Origin: Paracoccaceae bacterium
GTDB taxonomy: Bacteria; Pseudomonadota; Alphaproteobacteria; Rhodobacterales; Rhodobacteraceae
Length of the DNA stretch: 7,381 nt
Assembly: GCA_030625695.1 (NCBI GenBank)
Contig: DAOUQK010000185.1
Span: forward strand, 1-7,381
Direction: 5' to 3'
The position numbers were made by a program, and so were the translations under genes. Below, in pieces: positions 1-3,873 of this stretch. How positions within the stretch are numbered: position 1 is the first letter of the stretch; each line of letters begins with the position of its first letter. The notes below the pieces were generated by a model. The model had not been told where the DNA came from. It worked only from the letters and a program-made list of their open reading frames with translations, and searched no databases.

Positions 1-119
1 TGTTTGCTTAGTCCCTCAGTGAGGGCCTTAACAGGACGTCCTTTCCAAAGCTCCGAACGGTCGATCAGCACCAGCCCACGCTGGCCCGGCGTCGTCGGTT
101 TATACGACTTGAGTGCCAT
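1..119 (-). CDS. rplB: 50S ribosomal protein L2, N-terminal part (runs off the window)
   Basis: L2 is a core protein of the large ribosomal subunit that binds 23S rRNA, helps join the subunits and supports the peptidyl-transferase centre. Only the first 39 codons plus two bases are present. They read MALKSYKPTTPGQRGLVLID and continue with RSELWKGRPVKALTEGLSK, which matches the alphaproteobacterial L2 N-terminus. The start is the ATG at 119-117 on the minus strand, with a GGAAG-type ribosome-binding site about 10 bases upstream. In related genomes rplB normally follows rplW almost directly; here about 1.68 kb of foreign-looking DNA and a terminator separate them, so rplB probably uses its own promoter. 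The rest of the gene and the remainder of the S10 operon lie left of the window. Identity is secure. Confidence 0.97.
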   Translation of the reverse strand, partial: MALKSYKPTTPGQRGLVLIDRSELWKGRPVKALTEGLSK

Positions 120-133
120 GCTTTCTGTCTTCC

Positions 134-141
134 GTTTAGCA
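134..141. repeat. Left copy of an exact 8-bp direct repeat flanking the rplW-rplB insertion
   Basis: GTTTAGCA occurs here, within the rplB leader, and again at 1737-1744 next to the rplW terminator, in the same orientation. The pair brackets almost the whole inserted interval and could be a target-site duplication. No terminal inverted repeats are evident just inside the copies, so chance is not excluded. Confidence 0.35.
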
Positions 142-143
142 GT

Positions 144-161
144 GCGCGAGTTTTCCCGCGC
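144..161 (-). promoter_or_regulatory. Hairpin in the rplB 5' leader
   Basis: On the minus strand this reads GCGCGGG, AAAA loop, CTCGCGC: a 7-bp stem with one G-U pair closed by a four-A loop. It ends about 25 bases before the rplB start codon, upstream of the ribosome-binding site. There is no U-run after it, so it is not an intrinsic terminator. It could stabilise the leader or be a site for regulation of rplB translation; that role is inferred only from its position. Confidence 0.4.
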
Positions 162-191
162 TATGTTTGGAGGCCCCCATCGGGGACCAAA

Positions 192-220
192 GATATAGGG
201 CCCCGAAGGTCCCCGGTCGA
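192..220 (-). promoter_or_regulatory. Candidate sigma-70 promoter for rplB
   Basis: On the minus strand a -35-like TCGACC (220-215) is followed after exactly 17 bases by a -10-like TATATC (197-192). Transcription would start near 185, giving a leader of about 65 bases before rplB that contains the 144-161 hairpin. The rplW terminator upstream makes a separate rplB promoter necessary or at least likely. The -10 box lies inside a perfect 7-bp inverted repeat (182-188 and 208-214), which could be an operator or an RNA structure. The -35 match is imperfect, so this is a candidate only. Confidence 0.38.
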
Positions 221-291
221 AAAGTAACAGGCCCCAGAACGAATCTGAGGCCGTGACTGGTGCGGACTATCAGGGTTGGAAGGAGGTGTCT

Positions 292-369
292 ATGGCGAAG
301 AATACCTCAGCGCGAAACAGTTTGCGCAAGATGGAAAACAAAAAGAATTTTGAAAATTCGCCTTGCTAA
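292..369 (+). CDS. Possible 25-residue small protein or leader peptide, unrecognised
   Basis: An ATG at 292 opens 25 codons ending in TAA at 367-369. The predicted peptide begins MAKNTSARNSLRKMENKK and is basic and Asn/Lys-rich, with a C-terminal Cys; it has no membrane segment or signal sequence. The reason to take it seriously is the near-perfect Shine-Dalgarno AAGGAGGTG at 280-288, four bases before the start, the best ribosome-binding match in the left part of the window. No family is recognised and no clear promoter is seen directly upstream. It could be a real small protein, the truncated start of a lost gene, or chance. Confidence 0.3.
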   Translation: MAKNTSARNSLRKMENKKNFENSPC

Positions 370-377
370 CCTATATA
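350..377 (+). promoter_or_regulatory. Candidate sigma-70 promoter reading rightwards
   Basis: TTGAAA at 350-355 is followed after 16 bases by TATATA at 372-377; the AT run allows spacings of 16 or 18. It overlaps the end of the possible 25-codon ORF and points into the hairpin region 487-525, and eventually to the gene at 834. No ORF with a good ribosome-binding site starts close behind it on the plus strand, so an untranslated RNA is one possible product. Confidence 0.33.
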
Positions 378-404
378 TAGTAAAGGTAGATGCCCGCCAT
401 CGTA

Positions 405-602
405 TCATGAACCGATCACAGGCGTTGCAGCGCCCTTATGACGGATAACTCCGACAATGGGATACAACGTGTTCCCAGCGTCCACGCCGGAACCGGTAAT
501 ATGAGCAAACACATACCGGTTTCGGCCAACAACATGTCGCCATTGGATTTCTCCTTTTTCACGATCACAGAGCTGGGCTCTGCTCCCATGAAAACCCCTC
601 AT
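405..602 (-). CDS. Possible 65-residue hypothetical protein
   Basis: The frame starts with ATG at 602-600 and ends with TGA. An AAGGTGA-type ribosome-binding site lies about six to eight bases upstream. The C-terminal half (residues about 32-65, starting FAHITGSGVDAGN) has a Gly/Val/Ile-rich, beta-like composition, and its codons largely follow the purine-N-pyrimidine pattern of real coding DNA. No family is recognised. Against it: the region also holds a long inverted repeat (487-525) and a second overlapping minus-strand ORF at 436-543 with its own AAGGAG site. It may be a genuine small gene, a remnant of a decayed one, or noise. Confidence 0.27.
   Translation of the reverse strand: MRGFHGSRAQLCDREKGEIQWRHVVGRNRYVFAHITGSGVDAGNTLYPIVGVIRHKGAATPVIGS
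487..525 (+). repeat. Strong 12-bp hairpin (inverted repeat)
   Basis: The left arm 487-498 and right arm 514-525 pair over 12 positions around a 15-base loop. The only imperfection, G490 opposite T522, is an allowed G-U pair if the RNA is read from the plus strand but a C-A mismatch on the minus strand. This strand bias suggests a structure selected in a plus-strand RNA. There is no T-run after it, so it is not a simple terminator. Confidence 0.45.
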
Positions 603-661
603 AGGTCTTCACCTTAGAAGCCAAGAAGGAAGGAAATAATGATGACGGGCATCTGGTTGGC

Positions 662-690
662 AGAAAACACTTTTACGTCGAAAACGTCAA
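662..690 (-). promoter_or_regulatory. Candidate leftward promoter of a divergent pair
   Basis: On the minus strand TTGACG (690-685), a good alphaproteobacterial -35, is followed after 17 bases by a weak -10-like TTTTCT (667-662). It would transcribe towards the possible 65-codon ORF at 602-405 and onwards to rplB. Its -35 overlaps the left arm of the 688-729 inverted repeat. The weak -10 keeps confidence low. Confidence 0.25.
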
Positions 691-729
691 GCGGTTAACC
701 ACTTAAGCGCGTACAACACTAACCGCTTG
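688..729. promoter_or_regulatory. 10-bp perfect inverted repeat, candidate operator
   Basis: CAAGCGGTTA at 688-697 and TAACCGCTTG at 720-729 are exact reverse complements 22 bases apart. Read outwards on each strand, both arms run TAACCGCTTG directly into a -35-like element (TTGACG leftwards, TTGTTA rightwards), so the arrangement is symmetric. This geometry fits a dimeric regulator controlling divergent transcription, perhaps autoregulation by the cassette at 834-1656. The left arm also lies in a small GGTTAACC palindrome (693-700). Confidence 0.45.
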
Positions 730-755
730 TTAAGCAATGACTGCAATATTATGTA
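727..755 (+). promoter_or_regulatory. Candidate promoter of the two-gene cassette
   Basis: TTGTTA at 727-732 is followed after 17 bases by TATGTA at 750-755; a TATTAT at 747-752 has only 14 bases of spacing. It lies about 80 bases before the gene at 834 and its -35 overlaps the right arm of the inverted repeat. The -10 match is weak; the position relative to the gene and operator is the main support. Confidence 0.3.
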
Positions 756-833
756 CACAACATGAAGGTCACAAATTTTTTTCTTTGCTCTACGGCTATG
801 TCGTGCAATCCTAAAGGAATAGGGAGGTAAGAT

Positions 834-1121
834 ATGAACATTCCAGAAAATGTGCGAAAACACTTGGAAAAGACAGTATCTGAGGCTTTTCCTGACGAAC
901 GAGTAACAGACATACGCGTTGAAGACGTGACCGTGGACGTAGATGCTGGTGAGATACGAATAACCCTGATCGTTAGCACTACAGTGGACCCCACCAAATT
1001 TGCTGAAGGTTACTTTGGGCTAACCGGCAAAATTCGGCGCTCGTTAGCCGAAAATGACGCCAAATGGGGAAGGTTCTTCCCTGTTATTACGCCTTCTATC
1101 GGACAAGAGGTTCATGCCTGA
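834..1121 (+). CDS. 95-residue hypothetical protein, first gene of a HEPN cassette
   Basis: The ATG at 834 is chosen because AGGGAGGT at 821-828 gives a strong ribosome-binding site at ideal spacing. The protein (MNIPENVRKHLEKTVSEAFP...) shows a probable N-terminal helix (residues 2-18), a hydrophobic/charged alternation typical of beta strands (about 23-35 and 40-51), a second helix (about 61-75) and a short hydrophobic FFPVIT segment (81-86). There is no signal peptide or membrane segment, and no GSxxRG nucleotidyltransferase motif, so it is not the classic MNT partner of HEPN toxins. Its end overlaps the next gene by eight bases, implying translational coupling and joint function. I recall similar small proteins encoded beside HEPN-like proteins in alphaproteobacteria, but cannot verify this. 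Codon use (ATA, GTA, ACA, TTA) is unlike the neighbouring ribosomal genes. An antitoxin or partner role is inference. Confidence 0.82.
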   Translation: MNIPENVRKHLEKTVSEAFPDERVTDIRVEDVTVDVDAGEIRITLIVSTTVDPTKFAEGYFGLTGKIRRSLAENDAKWGRFFPVITPSIGQEVHA

Positions 1122-1656
1122 CGAACAACTGGCGGAAAGCTTAATCGAAACAGCGAAGAAGTTGTTGCCTGAGGGTGATGCCGAAATCACCCAAGCGGAT
1201 TTGAGGCGAGCAATAAGCACTGCTTACTATGCGGTTTTCCATGCTCTTGCACGCGTTTCTGCCAACAGTTTGGTTGGAGATGACAAACTCACAAGGCCCA
1301 ACAAAGCCTGGGTCGAAGTCTATCGTGGTCTGGCGCATGGCTCCTGTAAGGACGCCTGCGGAAAGGCGAAGTCGATTGGTTTCCCCGCTGAAATTGAAGG
1401 TTTTTCAGATAATTTCATTCAGTTACAAGTAGCACGAAAACGAGTAGATTATGATCCGACTTGTCGCCCCACTGCGGAAGAAGCCCGCCAATGGGTGGCA
1501 ATTGCCGAAGTCAGCACCAACAAATTGAGGTCTGCTGACAGAAAGGACAAAATTGCTTTTGCAACATGGGTACTCATTACAAGTCCAGGTGCTTCACTAG
1601 CTCGGAGCGCGGTTAGAGATAATGTTGGCCCAAGACTCGGGACGCCTGGGGGGTAG
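1114..1656 (+). CDS. HEPN-like domain protein, 180 residues
   Basis: HEPN domains are all-helical modules found in RNA-cleaving toxins and in substrate-binding partners of nucleotidyltransferases. Here residues 10-45 (LIETAKKLLPEG, then RRAISTAYYAVFHAL) match the family's first two helices with the hallmark xAYYAxFH core, and KRVDYDP (109-115) matches the conserved R-x-x-DY region near the end of the domain. A possible catalytic pair R71-H75 (YRGLAHG) has three intervening residues rather than the usual four to six, so RNase activity is uncertain. The ATG at 1114 is preferred over one at 1054 because AAGAGG (1105-1110) precedes it and it gives an 8-base overlap with the upstream gene. Residues from about 155 on (ITSPGASLARS...GTPGG) are low-complexity and look like a read-through tail. 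Function, perhaps a toxin paired with the 95-residue protein, is inferred. Confidence 0.82.
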   Translation: MPDEQLAESLIETAKKLLPEGDAEITQADLRRAISTAYYAVFHALARVSANSLVGDDKLTRPNKAWVEVYRGLAHGSCKDACGKAKSIGFPAEIEGFSDNFIQLQVARKRVDYDPTCRPTAEEARQWVAIAEVSTNKLRSADRKDKIAFATWVLITSPGASLARSAVRDNVGPRLGTPGG

Positions 1657-1660
1657 GCGT
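1642..1660 (+). repeat. Small hairpin over the HEPN stop codon
   Basis: ACGCCT (1642-1647) and AGGCGT (1655-1660) form a perfect 6-bp stem with a G-rich 7-base loop that includes the start of the TAG stop. An alternative 5-bp stem (1652-1656 with 1664-1668) overlaps it. No T-run follows, so it is a poor terminator by itself. Confidence 0.3.
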
Positions 1661-1736
1661 AATCTACCATCCATTCCGTTTGGCTTGAGACTTTCTTTCA
1701 ATTTCCATGTACCGTCAACTCGCAGCCATAAGTCAT

Positions 1737-1744
1737 GTTTAGCA
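1737..1744. repeat. Right copy of the 8-bp direct repeat
   Basis: GTTTAGCA, identical to 134-141 and in the same orientation, abuts the U-tract side of the rplW terminator. With the left copy it frames the inserted DNA. The bases flanking both copies differ, so the match is exactly eight bases. Confidence 0.35.
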
Positions 1745-1771
1745 CAAAAGGCCCCCGCAATCGCGAGGGCC
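1742..1771 (-). terminator. Intrinsic terminator after rplW
   Basis: On the minus strand GGCCCTCGC (1771-1763), loop GATT, GCGGGGGCC (1758-1750) makes a 9-bp stem with one U-G pair, followed by TTTTGT. The same DNA read on the plus strand has a C-A mismatch in place of the U-G pair and only three T's, so it is tuned for leftward transcription, although it may also slow transcripts of the HEPN gene. It lies about 25 bases after the rplW stop and should end the rpsG-to-rplW transcript before rplB. Confidence 0.82.
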
Positions 1772-1795
1772 TTTCAATTCTTAATCCAAACCCGA

Positions 1796-2092
1796 TCAAA
1801 GACCGGTGGATACGTCGATCGTGTTGCCCTCTTCCAGGGTAACATAGGCCTTTTTCACGTCCTTGCGACGGCCCAACTGGCCGCGAAAGCGCTTGGATTT
1901 GCCTTTGGTGATCGTCGTGTTGACCGCCTTCACCTTGACACCAAACAGCGATTCAATCGCTTGCTTGATCTGCGGTTTGTTCGACTCCATCGCCACTTCA
2001 AACACCACAGCACCCGTTTCGGACGCCATTGTGGCCTTTTCGGTGATGATCGGCTTGCGGATCACATCGTAATGTTCAGCTTTCGTGCTCAT
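1796..2092 (-). CDS. rplW: 50S ribosomal protein L23
   Basis: L23 binds domain III of 23S rRNA next to the peptide exit tunnel and is the docking site for trigger factor and the signal recognition particle. The 98-residue product has the family's usual length and sequence: YDVIRKPIITEKAT near the N-terminus (8-21), the IKQAIESLFGVKVKAVNT segment (42-59), the basic extended loop KGKSKRFRGQLGRRKDVKKA (63-82) and the YVTLEEG strand. Its ATG overlaps the rplD stop in an ATGA, implying coupled translation. It is the last gene before a terminator, which is unusual because rplB normally follows. Confidence 0.98.
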   Translation of the reverse strand: MSTKAEHYDVIRKPIITEKATMASETGAVVFEVAMESNKPQIKQAIESLFGVKVKAVNTTITKGKSKRFRGQLGRRKDVKKAYVTLEEGNTIDVSTGL

Positions 2093-2706
2093 TTCAACCG
2101 AGCCTCCAGTGCTTCGATACCCGCTTTGGTGATCACGAGAGTATCACGCTTGAGGATGTCATATACGTTTGCGCCCATTGTCGGCAGGATATCCAGACCT
2201 TCAATGTTGCGGGCCGCTTTCAGGAACGCCTCGTTGACGGTTGCCCCGTCAATCACCAGCGCGCGCTTCCAACCAAGGTTCTTCACCTGCTTGGCCAGTG
2301 CGGCTGTTTTGCCTTCGCTATCGGCGTTCTCGATCACCACCAGCTCGCCAGCTTTTGCCTTGGCACTCAGTGCGTGCTTAAGACCCAGCTTGCGGAACTT
2401 TTTGGTCAGCTCATGGCCGTGGCTGCGAACAACCGGGCCTTTATAGATACCACCACCGCGAAAGATTGGCGCCGAACGGGCACCGTGGCGTGCGCCGCCG
2501 GTTCCCTTTTGGCGATAGATCTTCTTGGTCGAGTATTTGACTTCAGAGCGGGTTTTGACCTTGTGGGTTCCGGCCTGCGCATTGTTACGCTGCCAGCGCA
2601 CAACGCGGTGCAGGATGTCTGCGCGCGGCTCAAGCTCGAACATTTCGGCGCTCAGCTCGATACTGCCGGCATTTTTGCCGTCCAGATTGATTACATCAAG
2701 TTTCAT
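2089..2706 (-). CDS. rplD: 50S ribosomal protein L4
   Basis: L4 is an early-assembling 23S rRNA-binding protein whose extended loop lines the exit tunnel and is a known site of macrolide-resistance changes. The 205-residue product has normal length. The tunnel loop (about 44-95) contains the conserved KGTGGARHGARSAPIFRGGG stretch (67-86), intact and without insertions or deletions that I can see. The C-terminal part (118-205) is the globular alpha/beta domain. The start ATG overlaps the rplC stop by four bases, and the stop overlaps the rplW start in the same way. In E. coli L4 also represses its own operon; whether that applies here cannot be judged. Confidence 0.98.
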   Translation of the reverse strand: MKLDVINLDGKNAGSIELSAEMFELEPRADILHRVVRWQRNNAQAGTHKVKTRSEVKYSTKKIYRQKGTGGARHGARSAPIFRGGGIYKGPVVRSHGHELTKKFRKLGLKHALSAKAKAGELVVIENADSEGKTAALAKQVKNLGWKRALVIDGATVNEAFLKAARNIEGLDILPTMGANVYDILKRDTLVITKAGIEALEARLK

Positions 2707-3428
2707 GCTTCACCACCTTCCGCAGGCGCTTCTTCCGCAGGTGCGGGGGCGGCAGCAGATTTCAAACCAGCCGGAAATGGCAGACCCTCAGGGGCCTTCT
2801 TTTTCACAGCATCCTTGACCGTAACCCAGCCACCTTTGGAGCCGGGAACGGCGCCTTTGATGAACACCAAACCACGGTCAGCGTCGGTTTTGACGACTTC
2901 CAGGTTCTGGGTCGTCACACGGGCAGCGCCCATATGGCCGGCCATCTTCTTGCCTTTGAACACCTTGCCCGGATCCTGACACTGACCGGTCGAACCATGC
3001 GACCGGTGGCTGATCGAAACACCGTGTGTGGCGCGCAAGCCTTTAAAGTTCCAACGCTTCATGGCGCCGGCAAAGCCTTTACCAATCGAGGTGCCGGACA
3101 CGTCAACCTTCTGACCTTCAAGGAAGTGTTCAGCGGAAATTTCCGCGCCCACGTCGATCAGGTTGTCGGCGCTGACGCGAAACTCGGCCACTTTACGCTT
3201 GGGCTCGACCTTGGCGGCGGCAAAATGCCCGCGCATGGCCTGACTGGTCCGCTTTACTTTGGCGGTGCCAGTACCCAATTGAACGGCGGTATAGCCGTGG
3301 GTGTCATTGGTGCGTTGCGCAACAACCTGCAGGTTGTCGAGCTGAAGAACGGTGACAGGTATCTGCCGTCCGTCGTCCATGAACAGCCGGGTCATGCCGA
3401 CTTTTTTTGCGATAATTCCAGAGCGCAT
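2703..3428 (-). CDS. rplC: 50S ribosomal protein L3
   Basis: L3 starts assembly of the 50S subunit and reaches to the peptidyl-transferase centre. The 241-residue product begins MRSGIIAKKVGMTRLFMDDG, and its core loop HGSTGQCQDPGKVFKGKKMA (144-163) is the segment approaching the active site. Q149 aligns with the glutamine methylated by PrmB in E. coli. After about residue 222 there is a roughly 20-residue Ala/Pro/Glu-rich tail (SAAAPAPAEEAPAEGGEA), as I recall for other alphaproteobacterial L3 proteins; it is probably disordered. The start has a GGAGGG ribosome-binding site about ten bases upstream, 18 bases after the rpsJ stop. Confidence 0.98.
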   Translation of the reverse strand: MRSGIIAKKVGMTRLFMDDGRQIPVTVLQLDNLQVVAQRTNDTHGYTAVQLGTGTAKVKRTSQAMRGHFAAAKVEPKRKVAEFRVSADNLIDVGAEISAEHFLEGQKVDVSGTSIGKGFAGAMKRWNFKGLRATHGVSISHRSHGSTGQCQDPGKVFKGKKMAGHMGAARVTTQNLEVVKTDADRGLVFIKGAVPGSKGGWVTVKDAVKKKAPEGLPFPAGLKSAAAPAPAEEAPAEGGEA

Positions 3429-3446
3429 CTGAATATACCCTCCGTT

Positions 3447-3761
3447 TTAAGATTGCAGCTTGATCTCGACGTCCACACCAGCGGCCAGGTCGAGCTTCAT
3501 CAGCGCGTCCACGGTCTGGGGGGTCGGATCAACGATGTCGAGAAGCCGCTTATGGGTGCGGATTTCGAACTGGTCACGGGATTTCTTGTCAACGTGCGGG
3601 CCGCGCAGAACGCAGAATTTTTCGATCTTGGTCGGCAGCGGGATCGGTCCACGTACTGTGGCGCCGGTCCGCTTGGCGGTGTTGACGATTTCCAGCGTGC
3701 TGGAATCCAGCACACGGTAGTCAAACGCCTTCAACCGGATACGGATGTTTTGGCTTTGCAT
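3447..3761 (-). CDS. rpsJ: 30S ribosomal protein S10 (NusE)
   Basis: S10 is part of the 30S head and, as NusE, also joins NusB in transcription antitermination. The 104-residue product is of normal length and reads MQSQNIRIRLKAFDYRVLDS, with the conserved VRGPIPLPTKIEKF (36-49) and the Arg-rich loop VDKKSRDQFEIRTHKRLLDI (57-76). An AAAGG ribosome-binding site lies about nine bases before the ATG. It is the first gene of the S10 group proper, after a 112-base gap from tuf that holds two hairpins. Confidence 0.98.
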   Translation of the reverse strand: MQSQNIRIRLKAFDYRVLDSSTLEIVNTAKRTGATVRGPIPLPTKIEKFCVLRGPHVDKKSRDQFEIRTHKRLLDIVDPTPQTVDALMKLDLAAGVDVEIKLQS

Positions 3762-3803
3762 TTCAGTCAGCCTTTCAAGGGCTTAAAGAGTTGATAGGAG
3801 GAA

Positions 3804-3820
3804 CAGCGGACCACCCGCTG
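3804..3820. repeat. Hairpin in the tuf-rpsJ gap
   Basis: CAGCGG (3804-3809) and CCGCTG (3815-3820) form a perfect 6-bp stem around a five-base loop, about 43 bases before the rpsJ start. It is not followed by a U-run on the minus strand. It may form part of the rpsJ leader structure; no known ribosomal-protein leader motif is recognised. Confidence 0.3.
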
Positions 3821-3840
3821 CCCCTCGTCGAACCCGAAGC

Positions 3841-3862
3841 GGTGCGCGCAATTGCACGCACC
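3841..3862. repeat. GC-rich intergenic palindrome downstream of tuf
   Basis: A 22-base near-perfect palindrome centred on GCAATTGC forms a 9-bp stem with an AATT loop (one mismatch, G-U on the minus strand). It is followed by CCCTAC (3861-3866), the same terminal hexamer found on the palindromes between tuf and fusA. This suggests a dispersed palindromic repeat of the genome rather than a tuf terminator, since no U-run follows on the minus strand. Confidence 0.45.
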
Positions 3863-3873
3863 CTACGATAGTT

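Larger units (their letters stand above)
120..833. other. 714-bp interval without a confident gene between rplB and the plus-strand cassette
   Basis: No recognisable protein-coding gene, tRNA or rRNA fills this stretch. It holds the rplB promoter and leader, a possible 25-codon ORF (292-369), a possible plus-strand promoter (350-377), a possible 65-codon minus-strand ORF (405-602), a strong hairpin (487-525), a smaller perfect hairpin (568-582, 6-bp stem) and a 10-bp inverted repeat between two possible divergent promoters (662-755). It is visibly more A/T-rich than the ribosomal genes on the right. Confidence 0.7.

Noticed and set aside
436..543. A 35-codon minus-strand ORF, Cys-rich (MATCCWPKPV...), with an AAGGAG site
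   Set aside because: Good ribosome-binding spacing, but codons look random, the Cys spacing fits no metal-binding family I know, and it runs through the 487-525 hairpin. Noted only as a competitor to the 405-602 frame.
639..698. A 19-codon plus-strand ORF after AAGGAAGGA
   Set aside because: Very short, ends within the inverted-repeat operator region, and the product shows nothing recognisable; only the purine-rich upstream sequence supports it.
1054..1113. Earlier in-frame ATG adding 20 residues to the HEPN protein
   Set aside because: It is deep inside the upstream gene, has no ribosome-binding site, and the HEPN domain aligns fully from the ATG at 1114.
1660..1740. Possible transposase or integrase remnant on the minus strand (frame containing LWLRVDGTWKLKESL)
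   Set aside because: Reads protein-like for about 20 residues, but no motif of a known recombinase is visible and it is too short to assign.
1622..2446. A 274-codon plus-strand frame running from the HEPN end through rplW and rplD
   Set aside because: It starts inside the HEPN gene without a ribosome-binding site and is mostly antisense to two certain genes and the terminator.
2934..3794. A 286-codon plus-strand frame opposite rplC and rpsJ
   Set aside because: It spans two genuine minus-strand genes and their gap; composition is typical of an antisense shadow.
3841..3862. Intrinsic terminator after tuf
   Set aside because: The stem is strong but no U-run follows on the minus strand, and the S10 genes continue in the same direction.
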